Shown: piece by piece, positions 10,236 through 25,737 of the stretch
How the letters are laid out: each line of letters begins with the position of its first letter
How positions within the stretch are numbered: position 1 is the first letter of the stretch
Origin: Laetiporus sulphureus 93-53
Taxonomy: Eukaryota > Basidiomycota > Agaricomycetes > Polyporales > Laetiporaceae
DNA length: 64,000 nucleotides
Assembly (NCBI RefSeq): GCF_001632365.1
Contig: NW_024468518.1
Span: forward strand, 128,614-192,613
Direction of reading: 5' to 3'
Notes under the pieces: model-generated
The model's database searches: none
What the model was told of the DNA's origin: nothing
What the model saw: the letters and a program-made list of their open reading frames with translations, nothing else
Translations under genes and position numbers: made by a program

Positions 10236-12333
10236 TCACACCTGGTCGTACTGGCGTTTTCTAAACAAGACCTTGGCATTGCGGGCAGGCATATTAGCAG
10301 AACCGATGGCGAAATTCCGAGGACGGCCAGCATCGCCTGCCATCTTGACATCGTAATTGAGCATTATCCACGCCAGGGTGATCTTCATGACTGCGGAAGC
10401 GAAAAAGCGTCCGGGACTAATGTGGACAAAAATGAGCGAGTCGACACTACCGTCACATGGGAGCGGTATATACATACCAGGCATGTTTTCCATGCCCGAA
10501 GGCGATGTACTCGGGCGAAATGGCGACGAGCTGGTGCTTGACGTTCTCTCCCTCGCCGCTAGCACGCATATCTGCAAAGCGGAAAGGCCGGAAGGCTCCC
10601 GCGTTTTCGTATACCTCTTTATCGCGATGTGTAGCTGATGCTGTGGCAAAGACAAGAACGCCCTTAGGAACGTGTGTCCCATCGGAGAAGGTGACGTCCT
10701 GCACTGTCTTGCGGAAGATAGACACTGCGGATGATCAACTGGCATCAGAGATCGCTTGACATAGAATCAGAGAGGAAACACCTCACATGCAACTGGGTTA
10801 TCCATCCTTTGCGACTCTTTGATGAAGCTGTCTAGTTTCCACATCTTGTGCAGCGCTTGTCTGTTCCAGCCTTCAGCTTTCACAATAGGCTCAATCTCTT
10901 CACGCAGGGGCTGCATGATTTCTGGATTAGAGGCCAGATAGTACAGCGCATGAGTAACGCTCTATAGCGAGCTGTGAGCGACTCTGATATACTCAATAGA
11001 TATATCCTCACCATGCTAGTGGTGTGTAGTGCAGCAAAGTTCATGGATAATACCCCTTGGATCACTAGATCGACAGAGTGGCCTATTTTGTTTGCTTCCT
11101 CGATTAGGAACATCAAAGTGTCGTTCTGAGAGCCCATTGAGGTTACGTTTGAGCAGAGCACATGATCGCAGAAGCTCAGACTTACGGGTTTGTCAGCCCA
11201 ATCGGGTCCGTACTGCCTCAGACCCTCCTGACGTTCCTCAATGATGCCCGTAAGGTACTTTGCGATGCGACGCTTGGCCCTCGGTGTCCATGGCAGCACG
11301 GATCCAACATATCTGGTCGTGACATAGGACATCAGTAACACGAAGAAATACTGATGAGCGACTGCAGGTAGCACTAACGGCTTCAGGAACTTTGGGAATA
11401 GGTCCATGACGAATTTCCCTGTCACAACCCCAACGGAGAAACCGGCCAGAGTGTCGAGGTATTCTGGTTCTCGGCCTGATCAAGAACTGTCTTTCAACAT
11501 CGATGTAAAAGAGCAATTCACGTGCAACCTACAGACAGGAAGACCGACGAAAAGACGGTTGCTGGCACGTGCTATGATCCGAGTTATTGTAGGCGAAGCG
11601 GTGACCTCGAGCCATTCTGAAAGCGAGTTGGGATGATCACTTAGGTTACAAAGAGTTGAGATGATCTGGACTCACCATTGTCCTTCACAGGGATCAACTC
11701 CCCGAACGATGCAATCGCCTCATCCATCATCTCCGGTATCATCGCGCCCACTTTATGTGTAAGCGGCCCACGAATTGCCATAATTTCTATGGCACGTTCG
11801 AAAATCTCCTTCCCAATGGTGTAGCGGGCTTGTATCAGCTTCAAAGAGACGTCAGATAAACGTCATTTACAGAGGGAGACGTGATGAAGATGGCTTACAT
11901 CGACCCCGGCTTCATGTGCAGACATGACGTTGTCAGGAAGCCGGCTCAATTCTCTGTTCATCGTGGCGCCACTGACTATCACGAGCCATTGATCCCACTG
12001 AGCGACTTTGAACACTTTATACTGCAAAGCCTCATCATTATGTGGACGTGGGCATCTTTTATAGCTGACATACCTTGCTGTATCCCTCCTCCATCATCCC
12101 TTGGGCATCCCGCAAAAACCTGTATGCTCCGATGTATGACAAGAGGGGAAAACTTGGGCCGACTGTGGGAATGGTGTGCATCTAGGCGTACAGAGTGGAC
12201 GTCAGCAACTCTCGTCGAGACTCAGCGATGAATCTCCAGTACATACAGGATTGAACATCCAATGCAATACCATCGCGATGGGTATCGCGCAGATTAGCCC
12301 GTAGATTGTTTGAGGCGAAATGTCGAAGCCCAT
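10236..12333 (-). CDS. Cytochrome P450 monooxygenase, 10 exons
   Basis: Membrane-bound haem-thiolate oxygenase. Exons (minus): 12333-12247, 12181-12074, 12021-11899, 11838-11676, 11616-11533, 11475-11186, 11125-11012, 10961-10787, 10724-10478, 10416-10236. All introns are GT-AG, 50-65 nt, and the frame closes to 523 aa. Residues 9-27 form the N-terminal ER anchor (TIYGLICAIPIAMVLHW). The I helix reads NFAALHTTS, with His in the usual acidic position, as in many basidiomycete P450s. The K helix is ESQR (E372, R375). The haem loop is FGHGKHACPGR with Cys464 split by the last intron. Substrate unknown; the sequence style recalls CYP families of terpenoid or steroid metabolism in mushrooms, which is only a guess. 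No biosynthetic cluster is visible around it. Confidence 0.9.
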
Positions 12334-14165
12334 TCCGTTCGACGGTTGGCAAGTACACAGTTGCTGTGGATGGAGGTGCTACGGAGACCGTAGGGCAGAT
12401 TTCTACGCATAAGTCGCACCATATTAAATAGTAGCCGCACAGAACGGCTCATCCCAAACCCAATCGCATGACTTGTGAACATCTCCGGCGACAGCGCGGC
12501 ATTTCGATTTCGATGTGACAGATATGACCGCTTCCCATGAGGCGAGTGCCAGCGCGTCGTCTAGGCTGATCGAAGGTACGCTTCCCCGCTTTCACCCCGA
12601 CAGCCCAGTTCGAGCTTGAAATAGGTTGGGCCAATCACCAGTCGATGGGAATCGTTGCATGATACATGCTTGATCCGCACGCATGGATGTCAGGACAATG
12701 CCAAGTGTACCGCACCATTCGTAACCGAGACCGGTTCAGCCTCCATGTATGCAGTGCGTGTTGGGGATTGAGTTTCGCCCGGGAGAGATGTGGCTAAGAG
12801 ACCAAGTTCTGCTCAAATCCCTGCCGGGCCCAAAGATGCGGAGATATGCCAGCTCCTCCCATCCGCCCCTGGGAGTTTAGGTGGTTCCATCCTTCCTAGC
12901 TAGGGCACTTCCTTAGGCCCGATCATCGCGCGCTGGATCATGATGGCAACTCGTGGGGACCGAATACATAAGAGTGCTGAGTATGAAGTTTAGTGAATTG
13001 TGGCTGAATTGTGGCTGAGATGATAGATTGAGTATTGAAATATTGAATCCTCTCCTTCCCCCATGACCTCCCAGAGGCGGATTGGGAGGAGCCTGGAGAT
13101 AGATTCCGATTTCACCTGATGCTTATTCCAAGCTAGTTTAAGTGGGAGTCCGACCTGTGGCCATTTGGCATCTGGTCGCATGTCCTCGTCAAATTGAGCA
13201 TATATTGGATATCGTAAAACAGCGTATATTACCGAATAATTGTACAGCACAATGCAGCTCTGTAAGATCATTGGTGAACACTTGAAAACGTCGTGCGCTG
13301 TGCCCGCAACGGTCACAGTGAAGAGACCTGCGCAAAATGATGAAGTAATTGACCACCCACAATCAGATCTGGGAAGCCCAGAAACAGGATTTGGAGGTAT
13401 AGACGGCTCAAAAAAGTATCAATGCGCGAGTCAGATGCATGACGTGCATTAGTATACCACCTATACCTCCAGTCAGCGGTTTTTGACATGCTGAGGGTTA
13501 TAATAGCCTCCATAAATACCGTGAAGAAGACAGTGTCGTTCATTGCATAGTGTCGATGCCTATTGGTGATGGGCGCGACGTAGGACGACCGCTACACTAT
13601 TTTGGTTATGTCGAGCTGAGAGATTTGACCCGAATACCAAGCGATTGCGATGTCGATGCCCTCGTCATCGGTCCCGGTCACTGTTCAGTGACTAGCGAGT
13701 GTCTGCAGACATACCAACCCTCGACGCGCTTGTGGCGTCGCGGTCCCTCCCACGTGGCTGACGCAGAGTCTGATCCCCAGGTGCGCGGCCACTACCCGGC
13801 CGCACGGTCGAGATTCGACATCTCCGGGCACTCTCACACCTACTGGCCTCTTGCGATACTTTGTTCATTGTCAGTTTTACCTTCCTCGGGGAGGCGGCAT
13901 ATGTACCCCAAAATTTCTGACTAACAGCGGCTTCCGCATCCGACATTCTTTCCAGCGCCCATCTCGAAGATTCGAACAATTGCGTGCAATACATGTGCGA
14001 GCACTTTTATGATGTAGATTACAGGGACATCAAACTCGCAACCGAGACGTCAAAAGTGACGACCCAGCTGCATCGATTACTTTTGTTACAGTAGAATATT
14101 AGAACGTCGCTCAATCATAAGTCAGATCTATCGGTCATAAAGAGTCGTGATTTTCACTTTTATCC
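12334..14165. other. Intergenic stretch with no supported gene
   Basis: 1.8 kb between the P450 and the FAS1 gene. Minus-strand frames at 12990-13316 and 13313-13543 and a plus frame at 13550-13924 have no family resemblance and no joining splice sites I trust. The first few hundred bases should hold the P450 promoter. Confidence 0.5.
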
Positions 14166-14252
14166 TCACGCGAGCTTCAACAGGCCGCCCAAGAGCACAC
14201 CCGTCGCGGTGACGCCGAAGCCCATCAGCCGCGAGGTGCCGGGACGACAGAG
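14166..14252 (-). other. Orphan GPI-anchor-like tail after two stops
   Basis: In frame with the FAS1 gene but after TAA TAG: a short polar stretch, then GFGVTATGVLLGGLLKLA and a TGA (14166-14168). The hydrophobic end looks like a GPI attachment signal. Confidence 0.55.
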
Positions 14253-14255
14253 CTA

Positions 14256-15790
14256 TTAGGCAGAGCTGGAGACGGAGGTGGAGGTAGAGCTGGAGGTGGA
14301 GGTGGAGGCCGAAGTGGAGGGGGAGCTCGAGGTGGAGCTGGAGGGGGAGCTAGAGGCGGAGCTGGAGCTGGACGCGGAGCTAGAGGCAGAGCTGGAAGCG
14401 GAGCTGGATGCAGAGCTGGAGGCGGAGCTGGATTTAGAACCGGAGGCGGAGCTCTTGGCAGAGAGTGACGCAGTCTGCGAGAAACCAATCGGGCCCGTCA
14501 CGGATGCGGTTGCGTTCTGCGCAGCGGCGGATGTCGCAGACGCCGCACTGTGATGCAGGGTATCAGGGTCAGCCCGCAGTCGCAGCGCTACAGATAGAGC
14601 ACAATACTCACGCAGAGCTGGCGATGGTCGCATTCTCCTTCGTGTTCAGGAGCACCTGATCAATGATATGCACGACACCGTTCCAGAGAAGCAGATCCGG
14701 CTGGATGATGTGCGCGGTCGTGTTGGCGGAGGTGACATACTGCCCCGTCGCGTTGATACTGAACGTTAAGTTCTCGCCGCCGGCGGACGTGTAGTTCGCG
14801 CCGACAAGCTGCGGAGAGTAAACCGAGGTCCCATTGATGAACTATTATGGAGGATGTCGATTGTCAATACACACGCGGGGAGGATGGACGGAAGGTGTAC
14901 GCACGTGGTTATCTAAAATAATTTCGAGCAGCGTGGTGTTGTCCTCCAAGACCAACAACTGGCCCAACAGCTCCTCGATCGCACAGGTACTCGGTGCAAA
15001 GAGGGTGAAACCCCGTAGGTCGCTGATGATGTCAAATACCACTGTGTCGTTCTCCGAGCCCGTGGTCGAATTGTAGTACGGTATGCTGATGTTGCCAAGA
15101 GTGGAATTGAACCCCGTCAGCGATATGTTATCGTATAGTACAAGGTCTTCAAAAGTGCCGGGGTACTCGAGCACGGAAGTGACGGTGTAGACGGTAATAT
15201 TGCCATAGGTCGTGACGTTGGTGACTTCCGTATTGTTACTGCAAGCGATGAGCATATGATATCTTTGGAAATCAGCAACGATGAACGTACTTCTGGTTCA
15301 GGACGTGGGTCTTGTTATCCAAAAACGTGGCCCATGCAACAACCTGACTCTTATTGCCCTCGAGGTGAACAAGGCTCGAGTCGTTGAGGAGGGTGCGGCC
15401 GAGCGTGATGTTGGGATAGGTCGTCTTCACGCCGCTGAAGTTTCCGGGCACGATATGGTACGAGAGCAGATCAGTTATGTTCGTGGTGGAATTCGAGGGG
15501 CCATTTGCCACTATAGCGGATATTCAAGACGAGCAGGAAGCGCAGACTGTGACAATCGACTTACGTGCAGTGTTGTTGGGCGCGAATAAAAGGAAGGGTT
15601 GGCCGCTCGAAATGGCAGCCAAGATGTCCCTCCCAGCAACAGTTGTGTTGAGCTCCTCGGTTGCAGAGGCGAATGACGTAAGATTAGCAGCGTCAAGAGC
15701 GTTCCGAAAGCCAGTAAGGAAGGTCGCGTTTTGCCCTAAGACGGCGGGCACGGTGGCCAATAGGGCCAATGGAAGGAGGGAGTACTTCAT
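14256..15790 (-). CDS. Secreted fasciclin-domain (FAS1) protein, Ser-rich tail
   Basis: Extracellular or wall-associated adhesion-type protein. Exons: 15790-15565, 15510-15291, 15238-14905, 14841-14612, 14547-14256; introns 52-64 nt; 433 aa. Residues 1-19 are a signal peptide (MKYSLLPLALLATVPAVLG). Two FAS1 domains follow: LLFAPNNTA ... LLSYHIVPGNFSG ... NITLGRTLLND, then GFTLFAPSTCAIEELLG ... YSPQLVGANYTSAGG ... WNGVVHIIDQVLL. There are many N-glycosylation sequons. The last exon is a Ser/Ala repeat ending at TAA (14256-14258) followed at once by TAG. Beyond these, in the same frame, lies a hydrophobic GPI-signal-like tail (14166-14252), so the gene as it stands encodes a secreted, not anchored, form. 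Confidence 0.88.
14270..14470 (-). repeat. Ser/Ala-codon minisatellite in the FAS1 gene
   Basis: Imperfect short repeats (GGAGCTGGAGGCGGAGCT-like on plus) encoding the Ser/Ala/Thr stalk. Such arrays change length easily. Confidence 0.7.
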
Positions 15791-15869
15791 GTTCGTCGTC
15801 GCGCGTAGAAGGCGGGCGTAAATGGTTCGTGAAAAGGGGATGGCGGGACGTGCAGCTCCGGCGGAAGGG

Positions 15870-15876
15870 TTATATA
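15870..15876 (-). promoter_or_regulatory. TATA box of the FAS1 gene
   Basis: TATATAA on the minus strand, 80 nt before the ATG at 15790, a normal spacing for a highly expressed secreted protein gene. Confidence 0.6.
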
Positions 15877-17298
15877 TGCACCAAGGGCTCTTCCGCCCTG
15901 TGGCCGGGCATCGAAAGGCTGGTCGCCTGAAGTGGCGCAGGGTGACCGCATCACAACGGTCATCACAATTGCCACAGCTCCGATGGTGAAATGGGCTGAC
16001 GTCAACCATTCGGTGAGTTCACGCCGCTGGTCAAGACTTTCCGCCTTTCATCCGTTGGAAAGCCTGGACCGCTGTCAAGGCTCTCTTAAAGGAGTGAAAT
16101 GACAGCCGTCCTTAGCACGCCAGCTGACCATACAATGGCCACTGCGCTTAGCAAAGCGGCATAACACCCATGGGCTGCTCGAGAGGGTCATATCACTGCC
16201 GAAGCGTGATAAATCCAGCGCAGGATCCACCGACGGGGATCGCTCACCGACAATCGACCAGCACGGAGCGGCCGAGACTTCTCGAGAGTGTCGATGAACT
16301 CTTCCAATCCGAGCCTGTTACGTGCGCGAAGGCCACGGTGACTAATTTTGCTGTGCCCCGACTGCCGACGTTCTCGGACTGGAGCCTCTCGTCATAATCA
16401 CATGCACTCCTCGTTGGCGGTGGGTCCCGGACTCGCGGTGTAGATCTTGTGTGGCGGTGCAATCTACTGCACAGCACGGCGAGCAGAAGTTTAAACTGCG
16501 ATACTTGCCTTAGTTCGGCTTAGCTGTCGTACATGCCGTTTTGAATGATATCGCCCGTATCTGCACGACTGACTCGGTGGCAGTCGGTGGCACTGAACGA
16601 GAGAGTATGGGTCCATGACGTTAGGCCCCACTTGGCTTGTGGGCAGCATGCAGTATAGGCCTGCTGCATCTCTAGACTGAGATGTGCAACTAGTTAGGTT
16701 CGCCTGCAGCTGCGTTGTAGAGAGTGGCTATTTCTGCTGGCAGATGAATGTTCTCATGTTCCACGTACAAGCGTTGGCTAGACTTACTATCGGCTGTCCC
16801 ATATCTCCACTGAGCACTCTCTTCTACGTCGCACCTCCAGAAGAAAGGATTGCAAAGGCGATATTGGAATAAGCGTCGCCTAAGGTACAGCGCGACTCGA
16901 ACGACTCGTTCGTGCGGTTCGCAGACATCGCTTGCTATGCGAAGTCGAAGCGCTCCCGCGGAAGCGGACATGCTGCATGAGTCATCCCAGGACTCAATCC
17001 AGCAGCATACGTGTGTACGTGCGCATGACCGTCGCTCGGAGGTTGCGGCGATACGACGCCGAAAGGAGAACGGTGGGAAGATGCCGAATCCAAATCAGGA
17101 CAGCATGACTCGGTGTGAGCATTTCAGGCAACGCGGCGGACGCACGGCAGCGCCCAAATACCATATCTGGGCAGATCCCGACGCTCGACGGGCCGCCGCG
17201 TCGTCAAATTAGAATCCCGCTGCGCCCGCGTCGCACAACATATAAACCCGGTCAATCGCGTCCGTTCCCCATCTTCTTCCCCCATCATATCCCCTGAC
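15877..17298. other. Divergent intergenic region between FAS1 and PARP genes
   Basis: 1.4 kb holding the promoters of the leftward FAS1 gene and rightward PARP gene. I see no further gene; the frames at 16690-16971 and 16850-17212 have no family resemblance. Confidence 0.5.
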
Positions 17299-20451
<3,153 letters not shown>

Positions 20452-20641
20452 ATGATGAGCTCAAACGCCTGGACCAAACGAACGGACACTCATTCCATTA
20501 TTGACGTCGACTCTTGCTTTTCTGACGGCTGTGCTTCATATGTACCACATTGTTCGATAGCGATCTCTGTAGGATATAGACGGATACCTGAAATCCAATA
20601 CTTTACACAACACACCGTGTAGACACCACCGCCCACACCGC

Positions 20642-22605
20642 TCAGTCCACGCGCCTCCGCTTATCAGCATGATCATTCTCCGCATCGACCGAACGTTCCC
20701 TCAAACGGCGCCTTTCACGTCTGTCCTCATCCCGCCATCGTTCCCTCCTAGGTGGCGAGCGCGATCTTGAACGAGAGTACGATCTCTGCCTGCGCTCACT
20801 CGCATACCTGTCCCGATCGCGGTCATAACCACCCCTTCGCTCCCGCTCGTCCCACTTGCCTCGCTCTCTATCCCGGTAGCGGTCCCTGTCATCCGCTCTC
20901 CGCCCATTGTGTTCGTCCCCATTTGCTCTCCTTCCGTCGTCGCGATCGCGCCATGAACCGCGTGATTCGTCCTTGTCTCCCCGCGCACCCCACCCTCTCG
21001 GCCCTCCTGCGCCCGCATTGGCTCCGGTGCCTATCTTGTTGGGTGGAAGGTCCTTGGCCTGTGGACAATCTGCAATCGACGCACTCATTAATGCTCTCCC
21101 TCGACCCCCTTCAACCGATAATGACTCACCTTTCTTCAAGTGTGGACCCCCGCAGATAAAGCAGCCGCCTCCCGTGGTACCCATCCCGCCCGCTTTGACA
21201 GGCGCCGTTCCGCCAAATCCGCCCGAGACGACTGTGGTGTCTTGATCGAGCAAGTGCGTGTACTTCGTACGTGAACGCTTGCCGAAGTTCTTCACTTGCA
21301 TGACCTTGGGCAGCAGCGAAACGTCCACCGTCGACTCGGTCGCCTCAGTGAAATCGTGCCGCATCGAGATCTCCTCGTCCTGCAGGTAGGTCAAAAGTCA
21401 GCATGCAATCCGGGCAGGAAGTGGGCCCAGGTTGAGTAGAATGGTAGGGAAGTAAAATGGAGTATAAGCAATGACTAGCACGCACCTGGTGGAATGCGCC
21501 CTTGTGCCAATACTTTTGCAAGAACTTCTGCTGCCCCTTCGGCTTCTCCTTCCTGGTCTTCTCCGCACGCTCCAGGTCCTCTCTCAAACGCTGCTCCTCT
21601 GGCAGAGCTCTCCGTCTCTCGATCTCCTCTCTCTCCAGCTCGAGAGCGAGTGCCGCCTCCTTGTCGCGCTTGATGCGGGCAAGTTCGCGCAAACGCCACG
21701 CCTCAAACTCTCCCTCCGGGTCCAAGCCGTCCGTGTCATCGACATCAGGAACTTGTTCTTCCTTCTCCTCTGTCATGGATAGACATGAGTAAGCGGAAAA
21801 GGAGGGGATTAAAAAAAAGTACTTTCGAGGAGCTCCCGCCGGATGCTCTCAGCTACCATGTTGTGACTTTGCTGCTTGCGCTCTTCAGCCTCGAGTTCCT
21901 TCTTTCGAAGTGCCTCCTCGGTATCCTCTGCCATAGCCTCTCTTTCTACTATTGTAATCCGTGCGCGTCTATGAGATGTGATGAGCATGTCAGATCGAAA
22001 GATTCGTGTGAGCAGCGTGAACGATACTGCAGGTACGCACTTTGGCACAAATACGGGTCGTAATTGGAACTTCCGCTGCTCTTCTTCGGACTCTTCTTCT
22101 GATTCTTCCTCGCTAGACTGCATAATGAGGACTATTAGTTAGACGACATACATAATGACGAGACATACCTCTTCTTCCTCTTCCTCCTCTTCCTCTACTT
22201 CCTCTGCAGGCAGCACGTCAGCGAGACCATCTGGAATGACAATGACGAGCACATACCTTCCAAAACCTCAATCTCGGTCCTTCCAACCTCCTCCTTCCCA
22301 GCAACAATCACATGCCCCTCCTTCGAGATATTCACATCCCTCAACGCAACACTAATCCCCTTTGCCTTCGCCCCAGCCCTCTCCTTCCTCACCTCTAATC
22401 TCTCCTCTTCCTCCACCTCTTCGGTTGTAATGTCCTGAATCAGCACATCTCCCTCCTCCTCGGGCTCCTGCGCCTCCTCCTCCTCATATTCAGACTCGTC
22501 CGAGGGCTCCTCCCCCGCGCCCTTCGGGGCCTTGCCTTTCCAATATCGAGCAGCGGGACGTGGAAGACGCGCTGCAGGTTTGCGCGGCGCAGTGACGGCG
22601 GACAT
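20642..22605 (-). CDS. MFAP1: MFAP1 homolog, spliceosomal B-complex protein with added zinc knuckle and RS tail
   Basis: Pre-mRNA splicing factor of the activated spliceosome. Exons: 22605-22257, 22203-22169, 22117-22041, 21968-21823, 21769-21486, 21379-21130, 21069-20642; 522 aa, frame closes. The N-terminal half is very acidic with Glu runs. The family core follows: [63 protein letters not shown]. After the core comes a CX2CX3HX4C knuckle (C370, C373, H377, C382; CFICGGPH) and an Arg/Asp/Ser-rich tail like that of SR proteins. I do not recall the knuckle in animal MFAP1, where the protein ends soon after the core. The acidic exon 2 is 35 nt. Its 3' end faces the PARP 3' end 190 bp away. Confidence 0.92.
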
Positions 22606-22968
22606 GGCGGCGATTGCTGCAGCTTGACGATGATGGTGAGTTTGGAAGGGATGTCAGTGAGGCCGCTGTGGCTGCGAGGATCGACACCGTCCGTACATTC
22701 GGCATATTCCGGTGGCAAGGCCCGATCTGGCAGCCGTATGTACGCTCTGACAGTTGCATTTACCTCATGTCAACTAGAAAACGTTTATTCCCGTACCCAA
22801 CTTTAAAAAAATCCAGTATGGTGGCCGACCACCATTATGACTGCTGACTGCCACACAATGCCCACAAATTTTCCTCAACAACCTCTGCCCCTTCTCCGGA
22901 TTGAACGGATGCACAGATGCTTCCACATTCCCCCAATGCAGAAACACTGCCACCTCACTGGTGGTCCA

Positions 22969-23306
22969 CACAGCCTGCACAGATTTATTTTTCCACGGGA
23001 AACCTGATGAAAAAATGGTGAAAATATCTTAAGTCTGGATATGGAAATAGTTTGGAAATTGGGCGGAGACAATTAAATTATGTTACAATTGCTTCACCGA
23101 AACATATCGGTATCACATATTTTTGGACTGAAATATCTTCCTTTGGGAAAAAGTTTCACTATTGCTGATACGTTTCAGTAAAACAATCGTAACATAATTT
23201 AATTGTCTCCGCCCAATTTCCAAACCATTTCCATATCCAGACATAAGATATTTTCACCATTTTTGCATCAGGTTTCCCGTGGAAAAATAAATCTATGCAG
23301 GCTGTG
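22969..23306. mobile_element. Fold-back (MITE-like) element with 123-bp inverted arms
   Basis: Arms 22969-23091 and 23184-23306 are reverse complements with about five mismatches in 123. The 92-nt loop shows weaker continuing symmetry (ACCGAAACATATCGG against its partner). CCA flanks both ends as a possible 3-bp duplication. No coding capacity; the same peptide shadow appears on both strands, as expected for a palindrome. Lies in the gap between MFAP1 and the fucosyltransferase-like gene. Confidence 0.85.
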
Positions 23307-23890
23307 CCATGTGGATGGGCAAAACCAGAGTAGCCTCGAATACCACTCGGCCAGGGTGCATTGTTTTGCTACTCAGACAAAATATTAGATATCACGATGA
23401 CTATCTGAAGGTGCTCGTTGGCACTATCCTTCCTTAAATCTTATCTTGGAAGCATTGTAATACCATACCTCATTCATATCGTTCTTTCTCTGAACGGTTG
23501 TCGAGACGATAGCAGCTGTCGATGGGTCCGGATCTGGCCCAATATCCTGGTCATATTGTGGTGCGCATCCGGAAAACACTGGCAGTTGCGACAGGTCGAA
23601 CATGAACAGTTTGCTGCTTAGTAGCTCCCAGTTGACTTTGGCTTGTACCATCGGAGTCTATTGCTTTCACCCAGCAAGCAAGCGCACATCTCAGCAGTGG
23701 AAACTTCCTACTCTTACATATAATACGAGTTCTTCCATAGATAATGTATGCGCTATTGTAGGATATACTGATACATTTTCCAGTGAGACTCCAAGGGGAT
23801 CTTCAAGAAACCAAGTCTTTGAACTGCATCGCCCGAACTAGAAATATATCAGCCTCCCAGAGGCCGTGACGTACTTTGGATATGTGGAGT

Positions 23891-25737
23891 TCAGTGTGCA
23901 TCTGCATCGGGATGACCCCATTTGACAGTCCTGACTGCTCCACCGTTCCACTCCGAGACTCGGCGTCTCGCCATTACGGAGAACGTCGAGCGATCTGTGC
24001 CGACGAAGCCCATGCCGCGAGACTGGATCACGGCATCCAGGATCACCGGATACCTACCGGCACTGTATCAGCTTCTCGTTTATGATAACATACTTGGGCG
24101 CAACTTACCACCTCCCGTGCACCTGCACCGTCCGCTCGTGGTCTATGGTCAACCACCCCATCTCCTTCACCGCATCCCACCAACCCTCATCCTTCTCATC
24201 GCTAGTCATGATGACGTGACTCGCCTCGATACCGTGCACAGCACGCAGCTCGTCTTGTACCTCCTGTACGCGCCGCGCAAAAGCAGACAGAGGCGCGAAG
24301 CACTCTTCTTCGGGCACACCATTGCACCAGTCGACAAAGTCTCCTCGTCGAGCATGGACAGTTATGAACTACGATACCAAGTCAATTGTGTGGCGAGGCA
24401 TGCAAATATGTGTCACTTACAGGAGGGACGGCCTTCCCTTTGGGTACGCTCATAGTGCGCCTCATAATGTCCCCTGCGAGCTCTTCCAAGGACTGTGTCC
24501 ACCGAAAGTGCTTCGCGACGAACCTCCACACCGGGCTGTAATCATACTCAATCTCAAACGGCTACGGCGGATTTCTATTAGCTTATCCCTCTCTGGAAGA
24601 CATTGAGCTACTATTGACTCACTGTGTCACCTGCCACGTAGTACAAATAGTCATAACATAAGAGCTGTTCGTCAGGTGGGAGTACCACTCCGTGATGTTC
24701 TGACGGTAGAGTCGGATGAGAAACCGGGTCTTTCAGATTAGTTTCACGCGACTCTGGGAAGGCTAGTCGCGCTAGCGACCAGAATCTCGAATGTGAATCG
24801 TGTACAAAGCCGGGCATTAGCTTGACCCACTGAGGGGCCCGAGTATATGATATATCTAACGGATGTCAAGTCCATCACACGTCAAATCCTTGAAGTAAAA
24901 ATCCCGAGACTTACCTAGATTGAGCAAGCCCGTAGTATAGCTTCCCCGAGGGCCGTCTGCGGGGACGTTGTCGACTTCCCAAATATTCCAGCAGCCAAGC
25001 TCATCTCGCTCTCCGAGATTCTCAGAGAGTGTGACATTCTTGATATCTTGCCACTCGAGAATCGGCATTTTCAGCGCATGCGCAAGTCGAGGGACGTCGA
25101 AGATCTCAGAAAATGAAATGGGAATGTTCGCTCCGCCGATGTGAGATGTGAAGGGTGGAACAACTGGTATACGAGACGTGATTTGTGCGAGATAGATGAG
25201 GTTCCCCTGGATCACAGATTGAACAAAACGGGATAATGTTGAATGAATAGTGCACTCACAATTGTTATGACATCGTTCGCTGTGGAAGCGTCAGGATTGA
25301 TAGTTAGATTCCCAATGCAAAGATGACCCAATTCGATACTCACTCCAACCCGCAGATAGCCAGGACGTCAGATATTTCCTATCGGATCTGAGACTGTCTA
25401 CATATTCATGTGTTACCTCCGATCTACAGTCCAGCAATCGGCTGCAAATACCTCGGAAATGCGCTGTAGGCGGCGATCGCAAGTAGTTTTCGTGCTTCAG
25501 GTATTCAGGGTCGCCAAGGTCTGATGCATGAAATGTATTCTGAGCATTCGCCAGGTCGGAACCTTCCTTGACCCAGCGCAAGCGAGGTCCGTTGTCCGGT
25601 CTTCCTGGATGAAATGCAAGCATTGCAGTAGAGAGCATACACAGGAGCGCGATCGGAACCACAATTATAATGCGCCTAGAATAGTTGCGAAACATCCTGA
25701 ATGCGGTCATGACATATGCATCCGATTTTGAGTCCAT
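23891..25737 (-). CDS. Type II membrane O-fucosyltransferase-like protein, 8 exons
   Basis: Probable Golgi or ER lumenal glycosyltransferase of the GDP-fucose O-fucosyltransferase superfamily. Exons: 25737-25452, 25397-25344, 25279-25260, 25206-24915, 24855-24623, 24561-24421, 24368-24109, 24053-23891; 482 aa, frame closes. A short cytosolic N-terminus precedes one membrane anchor (IIIVVPIALLCMLSTAML, about residues 22-40). The lumenal part holds GNLIYLAQITSRIPVVPPF, the fucose-type motif VHARRGDF (R349, R350, D352) and a C-terminal block VGTDRSTFSVMARRRVESW, all typical of the fungal members. Exon 3 is 20 nt. The acceptor is unknown. Assigned from motif memory, not from a search. Confidence 0.8.

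Noticed and set aside
11293..11331. Extra 39-nt intron (GTATTT...CCAG) inside P450 exon 6
   Set aside because: In frame either way; shorter than every other intron here, so I left it as exon, though splicing cannot be excluded.
12990..13543. Two adjacent minus ORFs that might be exons of one gene
   Set aside because: No trustworthy splice sites between them and no family resemblance.
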